This document shows, piece after piece, positions 17,554 through 25,515 of a DNA stretch of 64,000 bases. The notes under the pieces are model-generated. The model ran no database searches and was not told where the DNA came from. It worked only from the letters and a program-made list of their open reading frames with translations. Made by a program: the position numbers and the translations under genes. Positions within the stretch are counted from its first letter, which is position 1. Every line of letters starts with the position of its first letter. Source of the stretch: [Synechococcus] sp. NIES-970 (lineage in GTDB: Bacteria > Cyanobacteriota > Cyanobacteriia > Cyanobacteriales > MRBY01); NCBI GenBank assembly GCA_002356215.1, contig AP017959.1:620001-684000 (forward strand), written 5' to 3'.

Positions 17554-18456
17554 TTATTCAAAAATTGCTTCCCGAAGATCAATGACCAATTCCATTTTTT
17601 CTAAAACAAGAGAACGTAAATCTTGGGTTAAGGGCGCAATAGATTCATCACCAAACCATTTTTCAAACGTTGTAACAGCTGGCTCTTGCCCTTCTAAATA
17701 ATGTTGAATAAAGCGAAATAAAGTGTAGTTTGTAATATCGGCAAGACCAGAATTATTTTCTGGGAGCATACAGGCGATACCTTCCTTAGAAAAATATTCA
17801 GCTGCCTGAAATTCCAGGATACGATTATTTTCTTGTAACCAATTATCGATCAAAATACCATCGGCAGCAAAAGCATCAACAGCTCCCCTTTGTAAAAGGT
17901 TATATCCGTCATAATGGTGATCAACAACCACTAGTTTGGCTTCGGGATGAGCTTGACGAATGGCAACTTCATTGGTCGTTCCGGCGAGCACTGCAATTTT
18001 TCGTCCTGCTAAGCTTTCTGCATTTTGTAGGGGACTATTTCTAGGGAGTAGGAGGCGAGTGCCTGTCTGGGCATAGGTCAGGGAAAAATCAATGACTTTT
18101 TCTCGCTCCCAGGTATAGCTACTCGCATCACAAATAATATCGACAGCACCCGTAAGAATTTTCGGAATTCGTTCATCGGTGCTCACAGAAACTAATTCTA
18201 ATTGGATGGGACGTTCTAGTTCTTGTTCTAGTTGGGCTCGGATCAGATGGAGCATTTCAACAGAGTAGCCTTGGAACTGACCATTTTCGTCTAAAAAAGA
18301 AAAAGGGGCGGCATCTTGATTGGTTCCGGCTCGCAAGATTCCTGTTCGTTGAATTCTATCGATCGCTAATTCTGCGGCGACATTATTGGGGTAACTGAGT
18401 AGCCCCAAGAAACTGAAGGCGATCGCCCCAACAGATTTTATTAAAATATTTTTCAT
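17554..18456 (-). CDS. Amino-acid-type periplasmic solute-binding protein (SBP family 3)
   Basis: A 300-residue secreted protein with the signal peptide MKNILIKSVGAIAFSFLGLL ending near NNVAAE. The mature part has the family-3 pattern: IQRTGILRAGTNQDAAPFSF, GQFQGYSVEMLHLIRAQLEQ, VSTDERIPKILTGAVDIICD, SLTYAQTGTRLLL and GRKIAVLAGTTNEVAIRQ. Such proteins deliver polar amino acids to ABC permeases. No permease or ATPase gene is next to it, so it either feeds a distant transporter or acts as a sensor. CD-ASSYTWEREKVIDFS marks the conserved hinge region. Its 3' end shares the terminator with the CURT1-like gene. Confidence 0.87.
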   Translation of the reverse strand: MKNILIKSVGAIAFSFLGLLSYPNNVAAELAIDRIQRTGILRAGTNQDAAPFSFLDENGQFQGYSVEMLHLIRAQLEQELERPIQLELVSVSTDERIPKILTGAVDIICDASSYTWEREKVIDFSLTYAQTGTRLLLPRNSPLQNAESLAGRKIAVLAGTTNEVAIRQAHPEAKLVVVDHHYDGYNLLQRGAVDAFAADGILIDNWLQENNRILEFQAAEYFSKEGIACMLPENNSGLADITNYTLFRFIQHYLEGQEPAVTTFEKWFGDESIAPLTQDLRSLVLEKMELVIDLREAIFE

Positions 18457-18761
18457 AAAGATTTTTTTTGACCAGCTTTAGAGGGTCTATAGCGCGGCAA
18501 GATGTGTGATTATTATGGCATCCTCTGTCTGAATATTTAAGGGAGCTAGTGCAAAGATAATTCCCTTTAGAAGACCCCAAATCGTCACCAATTCAGACCA
18601 GTAATAAGACACCACAAGGTGAATTTTTTTTCTGCAAGTTCAAAAATGATCTCCCCAGCATGACAGATCCTCTGCCCGAAACTAAGTAAATCGGGGTTGC
18701 CCATCTCAGACAACTGCTTTGGGTTATATTTCCTGGTGGGGTTTTATAGGGTTCTGCAATA
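18457..18761. other. Intergenic region upstream of the solute-binding protein
   Basis: About 300 bases between the solute-binding protein start and the 3' end of tRNA-Gly. It should contain the promoter of the solute-binding protein on the minus strand and the end of the tRNA transcript. I see no gene and no clear hairpin terminator. Confidence 0.45.
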
Positions 18762-18833
18762 AGCGGATGATCGGACTCGAACCGACGACATTCAGCTTGG
18801 GAAGCTGACGTTCTACCACTGAACTACACCCGC
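18762..18833 (-). tRNA. tRNA-Gly (CCC)
   Basis: Read on the minus strand this is a complete 72-nt cloverleaf including the discriminator U at 18762. The acceptor stem pairs GCGGGTG with CATCCGC (one G-U), the D-arm contains AGTTCAGTGGTAG, the anticodon stem is TCAGC/GCTGA with loop TTCCCAA, giving anticodon CCC, and the T-arm has GTTCGAGTC. CCA is not encoded. The first 21 bases overlap the 3' end of the upstream acyl-CoA-dehydrogenase-like gene on the same strand. Confidence 0.95.
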
Positions 18834-19916
18834 GTAGTTAGGAGTATCAGTATATCCTGAAGCTTTTCCTGGTAGCAAGCTTTTTACGGTGGCTTCTCGA
18901 ATGGCTTGGGTTTGGCCGAAGATACTGAACATCATGGCTTCGCGGTAGAGTCTCTGGGCGGGACTGGTCAGCAGATTCCCACTACCCCCTGTCCAACTGA
19001 GGGCAATCTGAGCAAAGGTTTGGGCGGTTTGAATTGCTGCAATGCGGAGCTGTAATTTGTCTTGGTAGCGATCACTTCCGGTTTCCCCAAGGGCGGCAAA
19101 CAATTGCCGCTGTAGGTTTTGCCAATGTTCTTTTAGGGGTGCCAATTCAGGAAATTCCCTCGTCTGGAGGTAATTCAGGCAACCTTGGGCACAACCGAGG
19201 GCAAAAAAGCCATGGTGGAGAATCTGTTGGCGATCGCCTTGGTGAATTGTCTCGGGGGACTGAATCACGAGGACATCAGCGGGAGACATAAGCCAGTTTT
19301 CGAGGCGGACAGTGGTCGTTTGGCTGACTTCCATGGCCGCAAGGGGGAGGGGATCGCTACAGCTAATTGTGCCACCCGTTGGCCCCTGGCATGTTCGAAG
19401 AGGAATGAGGCCATAGAGTGCCGCTCCGTCGGGTAAAGTCGCGCCGGCGATCGCCCGCTGAAAAAAACCATAGCCTGTCACCCAGGGAATTGTCCCTGTT
19501 AGGGAATAGCCCTCCCCCTTTGGTTCTGCCCGTAGCATTGGCTTCCCTCGCCGCCGCAGGTGGGAAAATCCGACGCCGATGCGCACTTTTCCCGCGGCCA
19601 TATCTGGTAATAAAGCTTGCTGTGCCGGGTTGCCAAAGCGAGCCAGTCGATTGGCTGCGCTCTGGTGCTGGGTCTGTAAAAAGGCCAAACTGCCCGACAC
19701 CGCCGCTATCTCTACTGTAGCTTGGTAATATTCTGCGGTTGTCAAGCCGCCTCCCCCTAAATTCTGGGGAACTTGCAGGGCTAATAGATGGCGATCGCCT
19801 AACCCCTGAAACGCTTTTTCAAGGGCAGTTGAATCTTGATCGAGTATTTCTGCCTTGATCGCAACTTGCAACCGCAAATATTGTGTTAACCGCTCCCAAA
19901 TCGCAGATGCCATCAA
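18813..19916 (-). CDS. Acyl-CoA-dehydrogenase-fold protein ending inside tRNA-Gly
   Basis: A 367-residue protein of the acyl-CoA dehydrogenase superfamily. LALQVPQNLGGGGLTTAEYY, the TQHQSAANRLARFGNPAQQA block and the KVRIGVGFSHLRR region match its N-terminal and middle domains; the C-terminal helical domain ends with YREAMMFSIFGQTQAIREAT. In true dehydrogenases that last motif is close to I-Y-E-G-T, whose Glu is the catalytic base; here the position reads F-G-Q-T, so classic dehydrogenation is doubtful. Flavin monooxygenases of the same fold also lack it. The frame has no stop before tRNA-Gly: its last codons (AGVVQW, stop TAG) are the first 21 bases of the tRNA gene. The start ATG could also be the second codon. 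Confidence 0.82.
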   Translation of the reverse strand: MMASAIWERLTQYLRLQVAIKAEILDQDSTALEKAFQGLGDRHLLALQVPQNLGGGGLTTAEYYQATVEIAAVSGSLAFLQTQHQSAANRLARFGNPAQQALLPDMAAGKVRIGVGFSHLRRRGKPMLRAEPKGEGYSLTGTIPWVTGYGFFQRAIAGATLPDGAALYGLIPLRTCQGPTGGTISCSDPLPLAAMEVSQTTTVRLENWLMSPADVLVIQSPETIHQGDRQQILHHGFFALGCAQGCLNYLQTREFPELAPLKEHWQNLQRQLFAALGETGSDRYQDKLQLRIAAIQTAQTFAQIALSWTGGSGNLLTSPAQRLYREAMMFSIFGQTQAIREATVKSLLPGKASGYTDTPNYAGVVQW

Positions 19917-19937
19917 TGCAATCCTGAACTTTACTTT

Positions 19938-20738
19938 TTAAAACTGCCGCCGACTGAAAATAAAGATGGCGATCGCCTGGAGCAAAACCACGTAGGCCAG
20001 ACCATAGATCGCGCTAAGTAAGAGAGTTTGAGCATCGGGGACAACACCGTAAACCACCTCATTGCGAAAATTAAGTCGCGACAGGTCCGGCAAGATTTTA
20101 TAAAGATTTTCGGTGATAAACTGCACCCCAGAATTATCACTGAGTTCCCCTAGCCGCACTAAGTCAGTGCTGAAATTTCCCATTAGATAAATCCCAAAGG
20201 AAAATAAAGTTGCCAATAGAGAACTCGTAAAAACCCCAAAGGCGATCGCCACGGCGATAATCACCATCAACTCCAGGAATAGGTAGCCCAAGGAAACCAA
20301 AATTGGCCCCGTTGTCAGGGTGGTGTTCTGCCAGAGTAGCGGCATGATGCTTTGGGACCAGCTCAAGAGGGCGAAATAAATAATCCCCATGGCTACCAGC
20401 ATCACCGCCACCACCGCCGAAAGGCCCAGATGCTTACCGACGATCAACTCCGCCCGACTAATGGGCTTGGGGATCAGCACAAGAATTGTTCGCTTTTCGA
20501 TTTCCTTGTTCACCAGGCCCGTGCCCACAAAAATCGCCACCAGTACGCTGAGCATACCGATCATCCCCAGGCCGAAGTCGATGACAACCTTTGCCCCGGC
20601 CGTTGCTGCCACATCTGGCAAAATCCGCACCGCTAAGGCAAAGATGAGGCCATAGAATCCTAGAAAATACAAAATGCGATCGCGAATTACTTCCCGAAAA
20701 CAGTTACTGGCGATCGCCCAAATGCGCTTAAGGTTCAT
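19938..20738 (-). CDS. ABC-2-type transporter permease subunit
   Basis: A 266-residue membrane protein of the ABC-2 permease group (NosY/ABC2_membrane_2 type). After a short cytoplasmic N terminus, MNLKRIWAIASNCFREVIRD, there are about six hydrophobic segments. The EIEKRTILVLIPKPISRAELIVGK loop is the characteristic cytoplasmic coupling region of this family. No ATPase gene is beside it; the nearest in the window is at 57.2 kb and their partnership is not indicated. I chose ATG 20738; a TTG seven codons upstream is less likely. The 21-base gap to the downstream acyl-CoA-dehydrogenase-like gene suggests they may share a transcript. Confidence 0.85.
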   Translation of the reverse strand: MNLKRIWAIASNCFREVIRDRILYFLGFYGLIFALAVRILPDVAATAGAKVVIDFGLGMIGMLSVLVAIFVGTGLVNKEIEKRTILVLIPKPISRAELIVGKHLGLSAVVAVMLVAMGIIYFALLSWSQSIMPLLWQNTTLTTGPILVSLGYLFLELMVIIAVAIAFGVFTSSLLATLFSFGIYLMGNFSTDLVRLGELSDNSGVQFITENLYKILPDLSRLNFRNEVVYGVVPDAQTLLLSAIYGLAYVVLLQAIAIFIFSRRQF

Positions 20739-20800
20739 GGCGTTTTTTCTCAGGATCAAGCATCAAAAAACAGCATATCAAGATTTTTCCCTTTCCCAGT

Positions 20801-20821
20801 AAAAACCCCTCAATCAAGGGG
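20801..20821 (-). terminator. Possible minus-strand terminator upstream of the ABC permease
   Basis: CCCCT at 20806-20810 and AGGGG at 20817-20821 form a 5-bp stem; on the minus strand it is followed by five T (A-run 20801-20805). No minus-strand gene ends here, so it may block antisense transcription coming from beyond 21.8 kb. Confidence 0.45.
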
Positions 20822-20930
20822 CAAAGCTAGATTGTTAACGATTTGATAAAAAGACAGCATCTTCCCACTGTCATAGGTGAGAATGCCAAAATATTCCTGT
20901 TCCCTACCGCTAAAGACTGAGCCTCTCCCC

Positions 20931-21806
20931 ATGAGTCATCCCCATGCTGCCCAACTCCAAGTCCTCATGGCCCAAGCCAATGTGAGCGACGTGATCCAAC
21001 TGGCAGCCTATTCTCAAGTTTCAGCGCGACAAATTTACCGGCTCCAAGCAGGATTGATCCATAGTGTTCCCGTAGAATCAGTGGTGCAGTTGGCCCAATA
21101 TTTTGACCGCTCAGTAGATGAATTTCTGGCCTTATTTCTCGCCACTGGCATTCACCCAATCCCCTTTACCGCGAAAACAACCAGTAGCGCGGCGGTTGAT
21201 CCGGCAGAACTCGAAGCCCTCCAAACCGAAGGCGATCGCCTTCGACAACAGCTCGAAACCCAAGCTGTCAACCACGCCGAAGAAATCGAACAACTGCAAA
21301 GTCATCTCCAGCAGCAAGCCCAGCAATTTCAGGACAAAATCGACCATCTGCAACGGCAATTAGAAAACCAGGCCACCACCCATGCCGAAGAAATCAAACT
21401 ATTAAAAACAGAATATGATCGCCTCGAAGGTCAATTAGACGAACAGCTCACCCAGGCCGAACAACAGTGGCAACAGGAAGCCCTCGATACCCTCGAAGCT
21501 TGGCTCCTGCAGTGGTCGGCGGCGGCGAAAGCGGCCCAGGACAATCCCCAATTTCCGGCGCGGACGATTGTTTCCTTAACCCAACCCTTCGATCAATTGC
21601 TCGAAAGCTGGGATGTTTCCCCCATCGGGGAAGTGAGCGATATTGTTGAGTATGATCCCCAACTGCATCAACTGGTCAAAGACCATGGGGATGTGGCCCC
21701 AGGAGATCTCGTAATGGTTCAAAATGTTGGTTACCGCCAGGGCGATCGCCTACTGCATCGCGCCAAGGTTATCCACCAGGAAGAACCCAAAGGGACAGAA
21801 AACTAG
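20931..21806 (+). CDS. HTH / coiled-coil / GrpE-like protein
   Basis: A 291-residue protein with three parts. Residues 1-65 look like a Xre-type helix-turn-helix (LQVLMAQANVSDVIQLAAYS, SARQIYRLQAGLI, VQLAQYFDRSVDEFLALF). A central coiled coil follows, with an internal duplication containing HAEEIEQL and HAEEIKLL about 40 residues apart. The C-terminal 100 residues resemble the GrpE head: PIGEVSDIVEYDPQLHQLV and GDLVMVQNVGYRQGDRLLHRAKV. GrpE is the nucleotide-exchange factor of DnaK, but coupling to an HTH is unusual. I chose ATG 20931 because the HTH begins there; ATG 20883 or GTG 20877 would add 16 or 18 residues. It is flanked by minus-strand genes on both sides. Confidence 0.72.
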   Translation: MSHPHAAQLQVLMAQANVSDVIQLAAYSQVSARQIYRLQAGLIHSVPVESVVQLAQYFDRSVDEFLALFLATGIHPIPFTAKTTSSAAVDPAELEALQTEGDRLRQQLETQAVNHAEEIEQLQSHLQQQAQQFQDKIDHLQRQLENQATTHAEEIKLLKTEYDRLEGQLDEQLTQAEQQWQQEALDTLEAWLLQWSAAAKAAQDNPQFPARTIVSLTQPFDQLLESWDVSPIGEVSDIVEYDPQLHQLVKDHGDVAPGDLVMVQNVGYRQGDRLLHRAKVIHQEEPKGTEN

Positions 21807-21816
21807 GGATCTAGAT

Positions 21817-22275
21817 CTATACGGAAGTGGGCGCTTGCTTTTGCAAATTGTCCACATAGTCCCGGAAGCGGTGCAAATCTGCCTGGATAGTGGATTCGAC
21901 CACCCGACCGAGGAACAGATTGTCCATCACCTGCCCGAGAATACCGGGGATATCATAGGCAATGCTCAGGCGGACAATGGTGCTGCTGTGGCGGTCATAA
22001 AAACGGATTGCACCCCGATTGGGGAGGCCATCGATCGATTCCCACTGGATGATCTGGTGGTTGACCACCTTGACGATACGCGACAGCCAAGTGAATTCAA
22101 ACGTGCCACTGGCAAGCTTCCACTTGGATAGGTCTGGATCATCCTTGAGAATTTCTACTGAATCAATCCACTTCATCCACTGGGGCATTTGCTCGAGATC
22201 AGACCAGAGTCCCCACACGAGGTCGATGGGGGCGTCAACTTCTACCTGTACGCTGTGCTCTAGCCAACCTGACAT
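21817..22275 (-). CDS. SRPBCC / cyclase-dehydrase family protein
   Basis: A 152-residue START-like fold protein of the polyketide cyclase/dehydrase family. It opens with EHSVQVEVDAPIDLVWGLWS and continues LEQMPQWMKWIDSVEIL, the usual alpha/beta helix-grip start, and ends in a long amphipathic helix. Such proteins bind lipids or other hydrophobic ligands, and cyanobacterial members are common near pigment genes. Here the next gene on the same strand, 84 bases upstream, is the 8-vinyl reductase of chlorophyll synthesis. A shared role is possible but is inference only. No membrane or signal segment is seen. Confidence 0.83.
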   Translation of the reverse strand: MSGWLEHSVQVEVDAPIDLVWGLWSDLEQMPQWMKWIDSVEILKDDPDLSKWKLASGTFEFTWLSRIVKVVNHQIIQWESIDGLPNRGAIRFYDRHSSTIVRLSIAYDIPGILGQVMDNLFLGRVVESTIQADLHRFRDYVDNLQKQAPTSV

Positions 22276-22359
22276 AAAACTTCATAAAACCAAACGTCCC
22301 CCTCACTGTAACAGAATTACCCAGGGAAGTGGTATGGCTGTTTGAGGGGGCGATCGCCT

Positions 22360-23571
22360 TTAATCTTCAGGTAATTTGTACTGGCTCACAATTTTTTTGG
22401 CAAATGCTGGTACATGGGCGTCAAGTTTCTCAGGATAGTTGCGCCGGGTGTAGAGGTAGTTCCGCGTAAAGTGAGAATCAATGGAGAATTTTGCGTACTC
22501 TAAACCCTTCGGACCAATTTTTTCGATCACCACCCCCATCAGTTTTGCTGCCCACATGGGTAGGGTGACCCCCTTGTCATAGGCAGGGATGCTATTTTGC
22601 ACCGCCGCTCGGCGATCGCCTTTGGAGTCGACAGGTTGAGTTTCAATCTGATCGGCGATTAGGTCGAACATTGCCTGGCCCGTTTCATTGCGCACCACCA
22701 GCCATTGCCAACCGAAGGGGGCGCCCATGTAACCCACCACGAGATCTGCCAAACCGTTTGTATAGTCAAAGCAGCTCATACAGGAGGGGGCAAATACATC
22801 TTTCAACTGGTTGGTTTTCAGGCCAAAAAACGGTACGGTTTCCGTCGAACCATCCTCATGTTTGAAGTGCACCTTAAAGTCCTGCATGAACTCGTAGTAA
22901 ACAACTGTTTCAGGCGATCGACTGGTGGTATCAAGGAATTTTTGTAAGCCGGCGCGGGTGACATTGTCCACACAGGGCAAACCCAAAACATAGAGCTTTT
23001 CGAGGCCCAGTTTATCCTGCACGGCACGCAATGCCTGGATCTGGCACCCGACACCAATCACCAATAATTTCTTAAAATCGCCCTGTTCAATCTGTTCCAA
23101 GATTGTCAAATTTGGCGAGAGGGTCGGCTTGTTGACCCGAGCCGCGAGGATTTCTGCTGGGGTAGTGGCAATAATTGGCATCGGCTGGAAGCGATCTTCA
23201 GGGGAATTTTGCACACAAACCACCCCTTCCACGAGCTTTTCTTCAAGCATCTTGCAGGCCAGGGAACTGACAATCCCTGTCCACTGCGCCCCTTCGATGG
23301 GTTCTGTTTTGCGGGCGGCCACCATTTTTTGATGTACCCCAAAGTACATTTCCTGCTCTTGGTCTAGATCTCGCTGGCGGCCATGGACTCGGGTTTCGAG
23401 CTGATCAAACTGCTGATTGAGAAAGGCACAAGCCTCTTTGACATAGTGGATAAAGTGGGTGTCACAGAGACCGCAGTCACTACAGAGATCTTTCGCCGGG
23501 CGGACATTTCCCCGGGGTAGACCTTTTGCTTTTTTGTGGGCAGGAATTTGGGCAGTCATGGGCGGCAGCAT
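22360..23571 (-). CDS. bciB: Divinyl chlorophyllide a 8-vinyl-reductase, ferredoxin-type (BciB-like)
   Basis: A 403-residue iron-sulfur flavoprotein of the coenzyme F420 hydrogenase beta-subunit family. The CSDCGLC motif near residue 33 binds a [4Fe-4S] cluster, and later Cys residues in VIGVGCQIQALRA, GLPCVDN and FAPSCMSCFDYTNG complete the cofactor set. The same layout is seen in Synechocystis Slr1923, the ferredoxin-dependent reductase of the 8-vinyl group in chlorophyll synthesis; the plant homologue reduces 7-hydroxymethyl chlorophyll a, so that activity is the alternative. DLVVGYMGAPFGWQWLVVR is a typical signature. A start at 23559 (MTAQIPAHKK) is equally plausible and would remove four residues. 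It is expected on the cytosolic side of thylakoid or plasma membranes. Confidence 0.85.
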   Translation of the reverse strand: MLPPMTAQIPAHKKAKGLPRGNVRPAKDLCSDCGLCDTHFIHYVKEACAFLNQQFDQLETRVHGRQRDLDQEQEMYFGVHQKMVAARKTEPIEGAQWTGIVSSLACKMLEEKLVEGVVCVQNSPEDRFQPMPIIATTPAEILAARVNKPTLSPNLTILEQIEQGDFKKLLVIGVGCQIQALRAVQDKLGLEKLYVLGLPCVDNVTRAGLQKFLDTTSRSPETVVYYEFMQDFKVHFKHEDGSTETVPFFGLKTNQLKDVFAPSCMSCFDYTNGLADLVVGYMGAPFGWQWLVVRNETGQAMFDLIADQIETQPVDSKGDRRAAVQNSIPAYDKGVTLPMWAAKLMGVVIEKIGPKGLEYAKFSIDSHFTRNYLYTRRNYPEKLDAHVPAFAKKIVSQYKLPED

Positions 23572-23688
23572 TGATCAAAAAACAGTATTTGTCAGCGTAA
23601 TGGAAACGATCGCCGCAAAGGGAACTTTTGTGACGAACTGTAACGCGATCACCGTCAGAAGCAGGGTATTTTTCAAAGGTGCCGATGG

Positions 23689-24621
23689 TTATGGCGACAT
23701 TTGGTTGTTGAGCCAGAGGGAGCCGCCCATACCTAAGGCTCGCTGGGATGGGAAAACATCCTGGGAAAATTTCAGAAGTGCCCGTTGGCCTACTGCTGTT
23801 TCAAAAACGGTAGATATCACAATATCCGGCCTATGGGTTTGACAAAAATCATTAAGCTGGGATGGAAATCCGGCGATCGCCAGTTTGATCACAAAGACGC
23901 CGCGCCATCCTTGGGCATAGGAATTTTTTAGGGAAGCGAGCTGGGCGACCGACTCATCGAGGGCAATTTCGGTCTGAAATTCTGCATTGAGTCGCAACAA
24001 ATCAGAAAAGTGCCCAGGGGCTAAGGGCTGCTCAATAAATTCTAGTTTTCTTCGGGTTTCTCCCCAATCTAGCCAATATTTAGCCTGTTCTAGGGTTAGA
24101 CCACCATTGGCATCAAGACGGAGATAACCATCGGCGGGTAAGGTGTCCAGAATGTGCTGACAGAGGGCGATTTCCGTTGTGGGATCATCGAGGGCAATTT
24201 TGAGCTTAAAGGTACGAAATCCTTTTTTCAGTAGGCGTTCTAGGTTGTGGTACAAGTCGGGCGATCGCTTAACTAGCTGACAAAATTTTTGGGGGGGTAG
24301 GGGCGCTAAATTTTCGGGGTCAGCAAGATACAAACTGGCACTCTCAAAGCCAAATTGACAGGCAGGCAAGGCATCGGGAATGGCCGCGATTTGCGTAGTA
24401 GTGATTTTTCCCTCAAGAGACGTACAAAAGACGATCGCCTCCTTGAGGGTTTCGGTGCCAAACCAAGGCAGAGGCGCAATTTCTCCCTGGGTGATCCGTC
24501 CCGCCTCGTCCCGGAGCGATAGAATAATGCCCTCCCGTACCGCCCAAAGACCGTGGTGGGTTTGGATGGGCGTTTTAAAAGGGCGACGGTAGGCAGCAAA
24601 GCGAAACCGATAATCCACCAC
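23689..24621 (-). CDS. menC: o-Succinylbenzoate synthase
   Basis: A 310-residue enolase-superfamily enzyme that dehydrates SHCHC to o-succinylbenzoate in the phylloquinone or menaquinone pathway, which supplies the photosystem I quinone. The catalytic lysines are in FRTFKLKIAL, metal ligands in YLRLDANGG, LEFIEQPL and IALDESVAQL, and the second Lys in VFVIKLAIAG. Length fits MenC. The start is GTG 24621, the base after the TAG of the upstream thioredoxin-fold gene (TAGGTG), so translation of the two is probably coupled. No other men genes are in the window. Confidence 0.93.
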   Translation of the reverse strand: MVDYRFRFAAYRRPFKTPIQTHHGLWAVREGIILSLRDEAGRITQGEIAPLPWFGTETLKEAIVFCTSLEGKITTTQIAAIPDALPACQFGFESASLYLADPENLAPLPPQKFCQLVKRSPDLYHNLERLLKKGFRTFKLKIALDDPTTEIALCQHILDTLPADGYLRLDANGGLTLEQAKYWLDWGETRRKLEFIEQPLAPGHFSDLLRLNAEFQTEIALDESVAQLASLKNSYAQGWRGVFVIKLAIAGFPSQLNDFCQTHRPDIVISTVFETAVGQRALLKFSQDVFPSQRALGMGGSLWLNNQMSP

Positions 24622-25404
24622 CTAAGCTACCCGTTGCAGAGTCGCCAGATTTTCCAGGAATGCGAGGGGCCGACTCATATTCGCGGCGAACCCCAGAATA
24701 TTGCGGTCGAGGTGCTGATATTGCAGCGTGCCATCAGGATTAAATAAAAAAGTAGCCCCCCGTTGGGTCATGTACTGGGCGTCAGGCACATAGGTAGACC
24801 AATTGCCGAGAACTTCCGCCATGTTCCGCAGGCGCAGAGTGGCTAATTCTAAAGGCCGCTGAAACCCCTTACCCCCAGCCGCCGCAAAAAATTCTCCTTT
24901 CAGGGCTGGTAGGGGGGCCGCCTTGATTACTTCATCATCGGCAAACAGTTGGGGGGCTTTTTTGTCGCCCGTATAACCCCGCAAAACTTCCCGCAGCGTA
25001 CCCGGACTACCGATGCCTGCACACATCAGCATCAAATTGACCCAGGCATTTTGGCCCGCCTTGAGGCCTGGAATTTTCCAGTTTAAGCCGCGATAGAGGC
25101 CCAGTTCTTGGTGGAGAGTCGCGCTCGGATCAACAAATAATTTTTCTGGAGGGAAGCCCGTATAGTCACAAAATTTTTGACCGGAGCGGCGATCGCCAAT
25201 TGCAATGGCGACATAATCTATCCCACGACAGAGATCTGTCTCTTTTTGGAGCCACCAAGCATATTCGAGGCTATCAAAATCGCCAAGTTGAGATAGGATG
25301 AGCACCATTAGGGGACGCGTTAAGATTGATGGCACAAGGGAACTTTGCTGACCATCACTCACCCGCTGACGTTCTGCGTTTTGAAAAAATTGAAGGTAAT
25401 CCAC
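24622..25404 (-). CDS. Peroxiredoxin-like AhpC/TSA_2 family protein
   Basis: A 260-residue protein with a thioredoxin-like fold of the type found in the peroxiredoxin-like PRXL2/AhpC-TSA_2 family. Recognisable parts are LTRPLMVLILSQLGDFDSLEYAWWL, DYVAIAIGDRRSGQKFCDYTGFP and GLYRGLNWKIPG. The ending RGATFLFNPDGTLQYQHLDRN matches the family's C-terminal strand. There is no CxxC; the expected resolving/peroxidatic positions are not obvious, so peroxidase activity is uncertain. It lies directly upstream of menC with the stop codon touching the menC GTG, which points to joint expression. Confidence 0.75.
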   Translation of the reverse strand: MDYLQFFQNAERQRVSDGQQSSLVPSILTRPLMVLILSQLGDFDSLEYAWWLQKETDLCRGIDYVAIAIGDRRSGQKFCDYTGFPPEKLFVDPSATLHQELGLYRGLNWKIPGLKAGQNAWVNLMLMCAGIGSPGTLREVLRGYTGDKKAPQLFADDEVIKAAPLPALKGEFFAAAGGKGFQRPLELATLRLRNMAEVLGNWSTYVPDAQYMTQRGATFLFNPDGTLQYQHLDRNILGFAANMSRPLAFLENLATLQRVA

Positions 25405-25515
25405 GGCGTTTTTGGGAAAGATAAAAACTAAAGAAGAATTGCGACGCTTCGCTTGGTTCTTTCTCTGCCAGGATAAACAGATTTGTCTTTAAAATGCCAC
25501 AGTGCCCATTGCCCT

